From Ruminiclostridium sp. (lineage in GTDB: Bacteria; Bacillota; Clostridia; Oscillospirales; Ruminococcaceae): a DNA stretch of 45,636 nucleotides. The notes beneath the pieces were generated by a model. It saw nothing but the letters and a program-made list of their open reading frames with translations. It ran no database searches and was not told where the DNA came from. The DNA lies in NCBI GenBank assembly GCA_024682455.1, contig JAIKZF010000074.1, positions 1-45,636 of the forward strand, written 5' to 3'. This document shows positions 17,639-25,848 of this stretch, in pieces (position 1 is the stretch's first letter; the number at the start of each line of letters is the position of its first letter). A program made the position numbers and the translations under genes.

Positions 17639-18307
17639 TCACCTTCCGAGGTAGTCGATCTCGTTGTCGAGGTCGGTTATTTCCCCGATGACGGGGACGT
17701 TATATTCCTCGGTGATGTTGTCGGCAGAGGTTATGGTGTTGTCGAGCTTCCAGATCACGATTATGCCTGCCGCCGATATCACGAAGCCTATGCACGCCCC
17801 TATGAGCGTGAAGAGCATCTCGTCCGGGTAGGACGGGTACTGAGGCTCTACGGGCTGGGAGACTGTTCTGACCGTAGCGCCCGCGTCGTACTCGTCGAGC
17901 ACTTTCTGCATAAGGATCAGGAAAAGCTCCGCTATCCTGACCGCCTCAGACGATGTAGGGCAGTCGAAGGTCGCCCTTACTATCTGGGTGCCGTTCTCCT
18001 GCTCCACCGAGATTATCTCGTCGAGCTCGGCGTAGGAGAACACCACGCGCAGGTTATCGTTCACGGCGTCGTACATTCTCGGGCTTGTGAACAGCAGCGC
18101 GGCCATGGCTGCCTTCTCGGTCGCGGAGGTGCCGTCGGTGCTTTCGACATACACCTCGGCGGTGGCGATAAAGTGCTTTTTCAGCCCGTACCCCGCCAGT
18201 ATATAGCCGGAAATCCCCATCATTACCGTGACGACCACAGCGACCCTCCAGTTATTGGATATCGTGTTCATCAGCCGTTTGAATCCGTTTTTTCTCGTTT
18301 TACTCAT
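17639..18307 (-). CDS. Wzz-type polysaccharide chain-length / BY-kinase adaptor membrane protein
   Basis: A 222-aa inner-membrane protein with the Wzz layout: a membrane helix at about 20-40, an extracytoplasmic domain with coiled-coil propensity, the Pro-rich VSQPVEPQYPSYP motif, then a second helix at about 165-186 and a cytoplasmic tail. In Gram-positives such proteins activate a cognate tyrosine kinase and control exopolysaccharide length. No kinase, phosphatase or glycosyltransferase is nearby, so it is an orphan in the rsmG operon. The start is uncertain: AGGAG abuts the ATG at 18307 with no spacer, and an in-frame TGA lies three codons upstream; ATG at 18271 is an alternative. Confidence 0.85.
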   Translation of the reverse strand: MSKTRKNGFKRLMNTISNNWRVAVVVTVMMGISGYILAGYGLKKHFIATAEVYVESTDGTSATEKAAMAALLFTSPRMYDAVNDNLRVVFSYAELDEIISVEQENGTQIVRATFDCPTSSEAVRIAELFLILMQKVLDEYDAGATVRTVSQPVEPQYPSYPDEMLFTLIGACIGFVISAAGIIVIWKLDNTITSADNITEEYNVPVIGEITDLDNEIDYLGR

Positions 18308-18330
18308 CTCCTGTCAGTCCGGGGATCTGC

Positions 18331-19017
18331 TCACAGCGGCTTCTTCGCTATTTTCGCCGATACTCTCGGATACTGCGGCGGCGTGGGAGCCGTCTTTCTT
18401 ATTATAATAAGGGAGCGCTTATCCCCGCCCGGCAGCTCATAGCGTTTTATATCCTCTATCTCGCCGCCGAGAGTTTTTACGGAATTTTCCGCGATCTCCG
18501 TCTCGTCCCTCTCGCCCTTGAGCGCGAGGAACACTCCCCCGACCTTCACAAAGGGCAGGCAGTATTCGCACAGCACATTCAGCTGCGCCACAGCTCTTGC
18601 CGCAGCGAGACCATATTTTTCACGGTATCCCGCGTCCCGCCCGAGCTCCTCGCCCCGCGCGTGCACGGTCTCACAGCTTAATCCCAGCAGCTTGCAGGCG
18701 CTTTCGAGGTACGCTGTACGCTTATTTCCGCTGTCCAGCAGCGTGAAGTCCAGGTCGTCGCGGTATATCTTCATTGGCAGCGACGGGAAGCCCGCTCCCG
18801 CCCCGACGTCGATACATTTTGTTCCACGTGGAACATTCACCATGGTTAGGGGCAGTATGCTGTCGATATAATGCTTCTCGATTATCTCCGCGGGCTCGGT
18901 TATGCGGGTCAGGTTCGTGTGCTTGTTGTACTCCACCATGTAGTCGGCAAGCTTTTGCAGCTTGTCCGCCTGCTCCGGAGTTATCGTTATGCCCGCGCGT
19001 TCAAATTCAGCGATCAT
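18331..19017 (-). CDS. rsmG: 16S rRNA m7G527 methyltransferase RsmG (GidB)
   Basis: SAM-dependent methylation of G527 in 16S rRNA. 228 aa, full length. The SAM-binding loop is [31 protein letters not shown] and [13 protein letters not shown] are family blocks. It overlaps the end of mnmG by 11 nt, the classic gidA-gidB pair near the origin. The codons for NVPRGTK contain a full parS site. Confidence 0.97.
   Translation of the reverse strand: MIAEFERAGITITPEQADKLQKLADYMVEYNKHTNLTRITEPAEIIEKHYIDSILPLTMVNVPRGTKCIDVGAGAGFPSLPMKIYRDDLDFTLLDSGNKRTAYLESACKLLGLSCETVHARGEELGRDAGYREKYGLAAARAVAQLNVLCEYCLPFVKVGGVFLALKGERDETEIAENSVKTLGGEIEDIKRYELPGGDKRSLIIIRKTAPTPPQYPRVSAKIAKKPL
18820..18835. other. parS centromere site inside rsmG
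   Basis: The 16-bp palindrome TGTTCCACGTGGAACA differs by one or two bases from the Firmicutes ParB/Spo0J consensus TGTTNCACGTGAAACA. It encodes VPRGT of RsmG. An identical copy lies at 20928-20943. Confidence 0.88.
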
Positions 19018-20893
19018 TTTCGTGACCTCCGTTCTTCCCCGCCAGCCATATCAGCAATACGGAAACATCGGCAGGGTTCACGCCCGATATGCGGCTTGCC
19101 TGCCCGATGTTCAGGGGCTTGTGCGCGTTCAGCTTCTCCTGCGCTTCGAGACGCAGACCCATGATCTCCGTGTAGTCGGTATCGGCGGGAAGGAGCTTCT
19201 TTTCGAGCTTCTTCATTTCCTCTATCTTTTCGAGCTGCGTTCTGATGTAGCCCTCGTACTTTATGTTGACCTGCAGTTTCTCCGCAAGGTCGGCGCGTAT
19301 GTGAGGATCGTCCGGGTCGAAGCGGATAAGATCAAAGTATGATATCTGAGGTCTGCGCAGAAGCTCGATGAACTTCACGCCCTGATCTATCGGAGAAGTC
19401 CCCTGGGCAGTAAGCATTTCATTCAGCTCGGGAGTCGGTCGCACGGTAGCCTTTTTTATCCTCGCGGTCTCTTCGTCCACGATGCGTTTCATTTCGAGAA
19501 ATGCCTCATACCGTTCGTCGCTTATCAGACCTATCGAGTGCCCGATCTCTGTCAGCCGCTCCGGGGCATTGTCCTGTCTGATTATCAGGCGGTACTCACT
19601 GCGGGAGGTCATCATTCTGTACGGCTCGTCGCAGCCCTTCGTCACAAGATCGTCGATGAGCGTGCCTATATATGAGTTAGAGCGGTCGAGTATGACGGGC
19701 TTCTTACCAGCTATCGAACGCGCGGCATTTATCCCCGCAACAAGTCCCTGCGCAGCCGCCTCCTCATACCCCGATGTCGAGTTGAACTGCCCCGCTCCGT
19801 ACAAACCCTCGATCTTTTTTGTCTCCAGAGTTGCGTACAGCTCCAGCGGGTCGCAGCAGTCATATTCTATCGCATAAGCAGGGCGCATGATCTCTACATT
19901 TTCAAGTCCCCGGATAGTGCGCAGAAATTCGAGCTGCACGTCCTCGGGAAGAGATGTGGACATTCCCTGCAAATAGTATTCCTCGCAGTCGATACCCATA
20001 GGCTCGACAAAAAGCTGATGACGCTCCTTGTCCTTGAAGCGCATTAGCTTTGTTTCGATACTCGGGCAATACCGTGGACCCGTGCCGGTTATCTTACCGC
20101 CGTACAGCGCCGACCGACCGATATTGTCGAGTATTATTTTGTGGGTGCGTTCGTTTGTGTAGGTCACATAGCACTTGACCTTATTTTCAAGTGGCAGCCG
20201 ATTGTCGAACGAGAACGGGGTAATCACCTCGTCGCCGTCCTGCTCCTCCATAACGGAAAAGTCTATCGAACGGCGATGTACCCTCGCGGGAGTCCCGGTC
20301 TTGAAGCGCCTTACAGAAATTCCCAGCGACCGCAGATTTTCGGTAAGCTCGTTCGAAGGATTGATATTGTCGGGCCCGCTTTTATAAGATTGGTCGCCGA
20401 TATAAATTTCGCCTCCGAGATACGTCCCGGTGGTAATAATGACGGCTTTAGCAGCGCAGAAAGCCCCGAGCTTGGTCTTAACTCCGGTTACTTTCCCGTT
20501 TTCGGTGCAGACCTTGGTGACCTCAGCCTGTTTTATGTCGAGCAGGGGCTCACATTCGAGGGTATGTTTCATATAACAGTGATATTTCACTCTGTCGGAC
20601 TGAACTCGCAGCGAATGAACAGCAGGTCCTTTCCCCCTGTTCAGTATGCGTGACTGTATAAAGGTGGCGTCCGCAGCTTTACCCATTTCTCCCCCGAGAG
20701 CGTCTATCTCGCTGACGAGCTGACCTTTTGCCGAGCCTCCGATGCACGGGTTGCAGGGCATATTTGCGATAGTGTCCAGAGACAGCACGAAAACCACGGT
20801 TTTCATCCCAAGTCTCGCAGCCGCAAGCGCAGCCTCGCACCCCGCGTGCCCCGCGCCTATTACGGCAACATCATATTCTCCTATACTATATAT
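19007..20893 (-). CDS. mnmG: tRNA uridine-34 carboxymethylaminomethyl modification enzyme MnmG (GidA); abnormal start
   Basis: FAD-dependent subunit of the MnmE-MnmG complex that modifies wobble U34. The first ATG (20806) is too late: in-frame upstream codons encode [20 protein letters not shown], the essential FAD-binding GxGxxG motif. Between that and an in-frame TAG (20914-20912) there is no ATG, GTG or TTG. I set the start at an ATA (20893), 9 nt after AGAAGG, giving 628 aa, the usual length. Alternatively one base has been lost after the ATG following AGGAG at about 20874 (real frameshift or assembly error). [20 protein letters not shown] and the C-terminal helical domain are intact. The stop overlaps rsmG. 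Confidence 0.92.
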   Translation of the reverse strand: MYSIGEYDVAVIGAGHAGCEAALAAARLGMKTVVFVLSLDTIANMPCNPCIGGSAKGQLVSEIDALGGEMGKAADATFIQSRILNRGKGPAVHSLRVQSDRVKYHCYMKHTLECEPLLDIKQAEVTKVCTENGKVTGVKTKLGAFCAAKAVIITTGTYLGGEIYIGDQSYKSGPDNINPSNELTENLRSLGISVRRFKTGTPARVHRRSIDFSVMEEQDGDEVITPFSFDNRLPLENKVKCYVTYTNERTHKIILDNIGRSALYGGKITGTGPRYCPSIETKLMRFKDKERHQLFVEPMGIDCEEYYLQGMSTSLPEDVQLEFLRTIRGLENVEIMRPAYAIEYDCCDPLELYATLETKKIEGLYGAGQFNSTSGYEEAAAQGLVAGINAARSIAGKKPVILDRSNSYIGTLIDDLVTKGCDEPYRMMTSRSEYRLIIRQDNAPERLTEIGHSIGLISDERYEAFLEMKRIVDEETARIKKATVRPTPELNEMLTAQGTSPIDQGVKFIELLRRPQISYFDLIRFDPDDPHIRADLAEKLQVNIKYEGYIRTQLEKIEEMKKLEKKLLPADTDYTEIMGLRLEAQEKLNAHKPLNIGQASRISGVNPADVSVLLIWLAGKNGGHENDR

Positions 20894-20927
20894 AGTTATA
20901 CACCTTCTTACCTAATACACTATATTT

Positions 20928-20943
20928 TGTTCCACGTGGAACA
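20928..20943. other. parS centromere site upstream of mnmG
   Basis: A second exact TGTTCCACGTGGAACA palindrome, intergenic, about 2.1 kb from the copy in rsmG. ParB spreading sites near gidA-gidB are typical of origin-proximal DNA. No parA or parB gene is in the window. Confidence 0.88.
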
Positions 20944-20948
20944 TAGAG

Positions 20949-21137
20949 TAGCCGCTTACGCTCGAGTTCCCGGGGGACGCAGGGAGAGTGGGAGAGGAAG
21001 CCCCTTTCCAAGGAAAGGCGCTCCCTCTCCCCCTCTCCCTACTCCCCCGGACCCCTTATGACCCTCTCCCCCTCTCCTGCGGGAAAGGCCACGCGCTTCG
21101 CCTTGCAGCGGAGAGAGGTAGTGCGACTTGACAAGCA
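20949..21137. repeat. CCGCTT-module, third purine-stem element and A tail
   Basis: GCCGCTTACGCTCGAG (20951-20966) is followed by inverted arms 20970-21000 and 21021-21050 (purine-rich, two interruptions) enclosing the hairpin CCTTTCC/GGAAAGG (21003-21018). A second pyrimidine tract and the CTTCGCCTTGCAGCGG tail (21089-21104) with CTTGACAAG (21127-21135) end it. Same plan as family A but with a different interior. Confidence 0.7.
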
Positions 21138-21189
21138 CCTGCCATGCGAAATAAAATAAAATAGTCACCAACTTAATAGAAAACTTTAT

Positions 21190-21987
21190 TCAATCCCTCG
21201 GATTAGACAAAGAGAACCCCATACCAAGCTCGGTAAGCTCGCTGACCTTCTCCGGAGGGATCGGAACTCCACCTCCAAGAAGCTTTGTTATAAAGGTCAT
21301 CTTCGCGACGTGCTCCAGAATTTCCATACGATAATAAGCCTCAGTAAGATCGGCACCTACAGTCAGAGCCCCGTGGTTCGCTAGAAGCACAGCATTGTGC
21401 TCCCTGATGATCGGAGCAATGACCTCGGGAACATCGTCCGAGCCCGGCGTCGCATAAGGCGCAACAAGTACAGGTCCCAGCAGCATCACAGCCTCGGTGA
21501 GTATATCGTTGTCTATCGGAATGTTCGCAGCCGCGAATGCAGTCGCAAACGGCGGGTGCGCATGAACAACAGCCCCGATGTCCGGGCGCTCCTTATAGCA
21601 GCGCAGGTGCATCTTGAATTCCGATGAAGGTCTTATCAGATAATTCTTCGGATCGTAATTTATGTCATTAAATATCTCAAGTATCGAATTGCGTTCACAG
21701 CGCCCCGGTATCATATCTCCCTTGCTTACACCCGTCGGAGTCGTCAGTATTGTATCGTTGTCATACTTCACTGAAATATTTCCGTCGTTACCTGCAACAA
21801 AACCGAGCTTCCACAGTCTCTTGCCGATCTCGCAGATCTTTTGTTTAAGCTCGTATATTTCATCTTCTCTTTTCTCTAATTCCTCTCTTATCGGTTCCAT
21901 TTTCTTTTCTCTTCTTTTTGCATTCGCAATATCTTCTTCGTATTTTCTTAAATTTTCTATCTGCTGTGCCGTCAGATTTTCAGCCAT
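21190..21987 (-). CDS. Class II aldolase/adducin family protein (L-fuculose/rhamnulose-phosphate aldolase-like)
   Basis: A 265-aa zinc enzyme of the FucA/AraD fold, cleaving or epimerising a sugar phosphate. Metal ligands H142 and H144 (HAHPP) and H205 (NHGAL) plus catalytic-position E123 (RPSSEFKMH) are present; GNDGNISV and TTPTGVSKG bind phosphate. Unusually, about 55 residues of charged coiled coil (Lys/Glu-rich, residues 8-57) precede the enzyme domain. AAGGAGG lies upstream of the ATG. It is last in a run with rsmI, a 394-aa unknown and a radical SAM protein, a context that gives no substrate. Confidence 0.88.
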   Translation of the reverse strand: MAENLTAQQIENLRKYEEDIANAKRREKKMEPIREELEKREDEIYELKQKICEIGKRLWKLGFVAGNDGNISVKYDNDTILTTPTGVSKGDMIPGRCERNSILEIFNDINYDPKNYLIRPSSEFKMHLRCYKERPDIGAVVHAHPPFATAFAAANIPIDNDILTEAVMLLGPVLVAPYATPGSDDVPEVIAPIIREHNAVLLANHGALTVGADLTEAYYRMEILEHVAKMTFITKLLGGGVPIPPEKVSELTELGMGFSLSNPRD

Positions 21988-22010
21988 GATTTTTTCCTCC
22001 TTAAATCAAA

Positions 22011-22868
22011 TCAGAAATCCGGAGTCATGTCAAGGTTATCGCAGCCCTTTTCCTGCATGAATCCCTCGAGTCCCAACTCCGCACACCGGTCAACCACCTT
22101 GTCATACTCGAAGCTCGTGAGCTTTCTGTTTATCTCGGGAAATTTCTCCGCACCGTAGCAGGGCGTGTACTGCCGCATAATGCTGACAAGAGGACGTTCA
22201 GGCAGAGCCGCCAGCTCCTCCATAAGACGCAGACTGTCCCTGTACGCCTTCGGCAGAACCAGATGACGGACTATCACGCCGCGCTTCATTATGCCGTCCT
22301 CCACCACGTTCTCCGGCTGCTGACGGAGCATTTCCCTCAGCGCGGGGCTGGCTTTTTCAAAGTAATCCGGAGCTCCCGAATACCGCTCGGATAATTCGCT
22401 GCTGTAATACTTTAAATCAGGCAAGTAAATATCAATCAGCCCGTCGAGCATTTTCAGCGTCTCAACATTCTCATAGCCCCCGCAGTTCCATATCACGGGA
22501 ATGCCGAGCTCCGACCTGTACTTTGAAAGAACTCCGGCGATCTTATCGGCGTAGTGCGTGCCGGTGATGAACGAGATATTGTGCGCACCCTCGTCCCGGA
22601 GCGTGAACATTATCTCCGCGAGCCTTTCCGGGGAAATATCCTCGCCCTTCAGACCGTGGCTTACGGGATAATTCTGACAGAACACGCACCGCAGACTGCA
22701 CCCGGAGAAGAATATCGCTCCGCAGCCGTTTGTTCCGGAGATACAGGGCTCCTCACCGAAGTGCCTCATATATTTCGCGAGCCTTATCTCTTCCCCGCAG
22801 CCGCAGGCTCCGGGTCTCACGGCACGGTCGGCTCCGCACATACGCGGACAAAGCCTGCATTCAGACAT
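22011..22868 (-). CDS. Radical SAM protein, PflA-like activase family
   Basis: A 285-aa iron-sulfur enzyme. The radical-SAM cluster motif is C57xxxC61xxC64 (CSLRCVFC), preceded by a Cys-rich N-terminus (C4, C7, C11, C22) and followed by NISFITGTHY and PVIWNCGGYE. It matches the group annotated as putative pyruvate-formate-lyase activating proteins, but no glycyl-radical enzyme is adjacent and no substrate is known for this subgroup. Its ATG overlaps the stop of the upstream unknown gene by 8 nt, and GGAGGAG lies inside that gene's end, so the two are translationally coupled. Confidence 0.9.
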   Translation of the reverse strand: MSECRLCPRMCGADRAVRPGACGCGEEIRLAKYMRHFGEEPCISGTNGCGAIFFSGCSLRCVFCQNYPVSHGLKGEDISPERLAEIMFTLRDEGAHNISFITGTHYADKIAGVLSKYRSELGIPVIWNCGGYENVETLKMLDGLIDIYLPDLKYYSSELSERYSGAPDYFEKASPALREMLRQQPENVVEDGIMKRGVIVRHLVLPKAYRDSLRLMEELAALPERPLVSIMRQYTPCYGAEKFPEINRKLTSFEYDKVVDRCAELGLEGFMQEKGCDNLDMTPDF

Positions 22869-24045
22869 TGTTTTTCAGCTCCTCCGCGAATTTTTCCGCA
22901 CAGTCGTAGGCATAAAGCACCGTACCCTGATACTCGGGGTCGGTACGGTAAAGCTCGACATCGAAGTTCGCGAGCTTGTAGCAAAACGACACGACCGTCG
23001 AATACTGCTTCATGAACATAAGCCTGTCCATGACAGTCCAGTAGTTGAAAAAGGTATGCTTCTTCATATACTCTTTCATCTGCGAGCCTGAATTTTTGTC
23101 CGCGGCGAATATTCCCTCCAGCACCGAGGCGAGATTTGTTATCGTGTAATAAACGGGGTAATAAGTCACGATATTGCTGAGATCCTTAAGATCGACGGGC
23201 GGCAGCGGCAGCCGCGAGAAGCTTACTATCATATTTATCAGCATATTGGATATCTCAACTCCGTTGCCGTTATATAATATGGTAAGCAGGTCGCCCGAGA
23301 GATCGGCGAGGCTTTTTCTCTTCTTATCCGCGTCGCTGCCGAAAACACCGGCTCTCGAATAAATGTCGTCCATGGTATAGCCGCCGAACGCGAGCGCGTA
23401 GAGTATCGAGAAATTTATCCGGGTCTTGTCCCGTGACAGGTCTCCGAACAGCTTACCCTTTCTTACCGCCATGGTAGCCTTGATATCCTCCAGCGGGGCG
23501 GGACGGTTGTTCAGCCTCAGTCCCTTTGTGAAGCGCCCGTAATTGTACTCATCGGCGAGTCTCTTATAATCCATACATTTTTTCATCGTAAAGCGCAGGG
23601 CCGCGAGTCTTATCGACTCCAGCATAATGACCGCGCGCTTGTTGAGGGGTTTTTTTATATCCTTTTCCGGGAGGCTGCCTGCTCCGGCTGTAACGGGCTC
23701 GGGCTCCTCCACAAAAGCAAGATCTCCCTCGACTCTTACTCTCGCGACTCTGACATTTTCGCATTTGTACAGCTTTTTCAGCATGAAGGCTGTCTTTATC
23801 TCATCGCTGTTCTCCTCCGAGCATTTGCGCTCGTCGAAGCAGTCGCGGAAGGGCTTCTCGTTCACGAACACGAGGTCGAACAGATCTATGCCGATTTTTC
23901 CCACGTCTTCGCAGCATTTTTTCCCGAATATCAGCTCTTTCATTCTGACGAGGAACAGGATATTTTCGTTTTCGGAGAGTATCATTCTCGGCGAAAAGGA
24001 GAACGATCTTATATATTTCGGCAGCGTGCCTGTATCTATGACCAT
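22861..24045 (-). CDS. Unrecognised 394-aa soluble protein
   Basis: I do not recognise a family. It is rich in Lys, Phe and Tyr, has no signal peptide and no clear membrane helix. It reads as mainly helical, with an acidic/proline linker near residues 112-132 (EEPEPVTAGAG) dividing a smaller N-terminal part from a larger C-terminal part. No Cys-metal or nucleotide-binding motif is apparent. GGGAGG precedes the ATG. Placement 28 nt after rsmI and overlapping the radical SAM gene shows it belongs to that operon; role unknown. Confidence 0.85.
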   Translation of the reverse strand: MVIDTGTLPKYIRSFSFSPRMILSENENILFLVRMKELIFGKKCCEDVGKIGIDLFDLVFVNEKPFRDCFDERKCSEENSDEIKTAFMLKKLYKCENVRVARVRVEGDLAFVEEPEPVTAGAGSLPEKDIKKPLNKRAVIMLESIRLAALRFTMKKCMDYKRLADEYNYGRFTKGLRLNNRPAPLEDIKATMAVRKGKLFGDLSRDKTRINFSILYALAFGGYTMDDIYSRAGVFGSDADKKRKSLADLSGDLLTILYNGNGVEISNMLINMIVSFSRLPLPPVDLKDLSNIVTYYPVYYTITNLASVLEGIFAADKNSGSQMKEYMKKHTFFNYWTVMDRLMFMKQYSTVVSFCYKLANFDVELYRTDPEYQGTVLYAYDCAEKFAEELKNNV

Positions 24046-24073
24046 ATAAGACCGACCTCCCTTCTTCCGAATG

Positions 24074-24901
24074 TCATTCTGATTTCATTACTTCCGAATA
24101 TATCTCACTTTTTGAAAAGCCGAATAATTTTGCTGTCTCGCGGCAGGCATCCGAAGCCTTTGCTCCCTCAGATATCAGCTTTTTCGCGTACTCGACTGCC
24201 GCGCCGATGTCGGCTTCCGGCTGTTTTTCTTCCTTTGCGCCCTCTATGACGAGGACGTATTCGCCCTTCGGGGTATTTTCATTGTAGTATTTTATCATAT
24301 CGGAGATATGCCCGCGCAGTACCTCCTCATGTATTTTTGTCATTTCTCTGCAAAGTGATATCCGCCTGTCGCCGAGAGCCTCATACAGATCGTTCAGGGT
24401 AGTCCTGAGCTTATGCGGAGCCTCGTAGAATATCAGGGTATAGCGGTAATTTTTCACTTCATCGAGGTGAGCTTTTCTCTGCTTTGCCGTGACGCTCAGA
24501 AAGCCCTCGAACGAGAATCTCGATGTCGGAAGTCCCGACACAGCGAGCGCGGACATTGCGGCGGTGGGTCCGGGGACTACCTTCACATCTATTCCCCGCT
24601 CTACGCATATCCGGACGAGATCCTCACCCGGGTCGGACACACAGGGCATTCCGGCGTCGGTGACTATAGCGCAGCTCTCGCCCGCGGCTATCCTGTCGGC
24701 GATATATGTTCCCTTTTCACGCAGGTTATGCTCATAGTAGCTTATCAGAGGCTTCTTTATCCCGAAATGGGTCAGCAGCTTCATAGTCACTCTTGTATCC
24801 TCCGCCGCGATCAGGTCGACCGTATTCAGTATTTCAACGGCGCGCGGCGACATATCGGAAAGGTTGCCTATCGGCGTTCCTACAACATACAGCTCTGACA
24901 T
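24074..24901 (-). CDS. rsmI: 16S rRNA 2'-O-ribose C1402 methyltransferase RsmI
   Basis: Methylates the ribose of C1402 in the ribosomal P site. 275 aa, full length. Tetrapyrrole-methylase fold signatures: VVGTPIGNLSDMSPRAVE at the N-terminus, IAAEDTRVT, CAIVTDAGMPCVSDPGEDLV and KVVPGPTAAMSALAVSGLP. First gene after the long non-coding gap to its right and head of the rsmI-unknown-radical SAM-aldolase run. RBS GGAG is 8 nt from the ATG. Confidence 0.97.
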   Translation of the reverse strand: MSELYVVGTPIGNLSDMSPRAVEILNTVDLIAAEDTRVTMKLLTHFGIKKPLISYYEHNLREKGTYIADRIAAGESCAIVTDAGMPCVSDPGEDLVRICVERGIDVKVVPGPTAAMSALAVSGLPTSRFSFEGFLSVTAKQRKAHLDEVKNYRYTLIFYEAPHKLRTTLNDLYEALGDRRISLCREMTKIHEEVLRGHISDMIKYYNENTPKGEYVLVIEGAKEEKQPEADIGAAVEYAKKLISEGAKASDACRETAKLFGFSKSEIYSEVMKSE

Positions 24902-25455
24902 TGTTCATCTCCGTATTGTTCATAACAATTTTTGCCGGGAGTTTTCTTTGGTGGGGTGTGGTTTTGTAAACGGCTTGGATACGCTGTTTTTTAACGAATT
25001 CAACCGTTTTTTCAACTGTTCATAGGGTCAATACCCGGTTTTCGACCATAGTTTTCAACTTTTCAACCGATTTTTGGTGAATAAAAATCTTTCTACAAAC
25101 CGTAAAAAACATACAGAAGGTAACTTTCTACGAAACGTTTAAATCAGATTTCAAAATAATTTTTGTATAACCGCCAAACCCTATTGATTATCGCATTTCC
25201 GGACATTACAAATTATATTTGTTTTTCCAATCTCAAACTGTGCATTATGCACAGATCAGTTATCCTCAGCCTGTATATTTTTCCCCGGTTCCTCAAATAC
25301 TATAAACAAGCCATTTTTCACATTTTCAACCGATTTTTCAACCAAAATCTCGGTTTAAAATTTTTATCAACACTTTTCGGGGAATTTCTTTTTGTCGCGG
25401 AAAAATTCAGATTTTGGTTACAGTTTGGTAACAAAATTACAATTTGACAAGATTT
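24902..25455. other. AT-rich intergenic region with DnaA-box-like sites (candidate oriC element)
   Basis: About 550 bp, AT-rich, no ORF of substance. It contains TTATGCACA (25245-25253) inside a 17-bp palindrome CTGTGCAT-T-ATGCACAG, TTATCCTCA (25260-25268) and TTATCAACA (25364-25372), each one base from or matching TTATNCACA. It also has repeated TTTTCAACY at 25009, 25052, 25060, 25323 and 25335. In its favour are the nearby dnaA, dnaN and parS sites. Against it, dnaA-recF would be transcribed toward it, so the main origin may instead lie near 30.6 or 34 kb. Confidence 0.4.
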
Positions 25456-25517
25456 TATGCTTGACTTTTACAGATTTGCATTATATTTTCCCATTGTTCA
25501 GTCTGTAAACCGTATTT

Positions 25518-25642
25518 GCCGCTTGCGCTCGATCGGCCGCTGTCGCTCGAGAACGGGAATAAGTGGCCGCTTACGCTCGAGAACGGGAACAAGAGGCCGC
25601 TTACGCTCGAAAACGGGAACAAGAAGCCGCTTACGCTCGAGT
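25518..25642. repeat. 30-bp tandem repeat built on CCGCTTACGCTCGAG
   Basis: Three full 30-bp units (CTCGAGAACGGGAA, then YAAGNGG, then CCGCTTACG) plus a degenerate lead-in unit, running directly into the long-form B element. Single copies of the CCGCTTACGCTCGAG core occur at 20952 and at the end of tsaD. The period of exactly 30 keeps a spurious minus-strand frame open. Confidence 0.85.
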
Positions 25643-25757
25643 ATGCCTCCGGCGGCCGTCTGTCGGTCAGCCCCTCTGCTGTGTTTAAGCTGCGCTTAAA
25701 CACACCACCTCCCCGCTAACGGGGAGACCACCCTTTAAAAAGGGTTGGACCCTAAAC
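25640..25757. repeat. Long-form B element, inverted, with a substituted hairpin
   Basis: Same order as 12888-13008 and the reverse complement of 30816-30935. The internal hairpin here is GTGTTTAAGC-TGC-GCTTAAACAC (25681-25703) in place of GTTTTTGG/CCAAAAAC. It ends with CCCTTT/AAAAAGGG and GGACCCTAAA. Bases 25758-25848 hold nothing recognisable. Confidence 0.8.
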
Positions 25758-25848
25758 TCAATAAGCATCAAACTCCATTGCACAGACTACCATTAGAAGA
25801 TTTTGCTTATATGTTATATGACTCCAGATTACCTGTCAAACATATAGC

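Noticed and set aside
25518-25642. Possible CRISPR array
   Set aside because: The units are directly contiguous with near-identical sequence and no unique spacers, and there are no cas genes.
25455-25703. Minus-strand 82-aa frame with a 10-residue repeat (SSVSGLLFPF type)
   Set aside because: It is only the in-frame reading of the 30-bp DNA tandem repeat, has no RBS, and the DNA unit recurs where no such frame exists.
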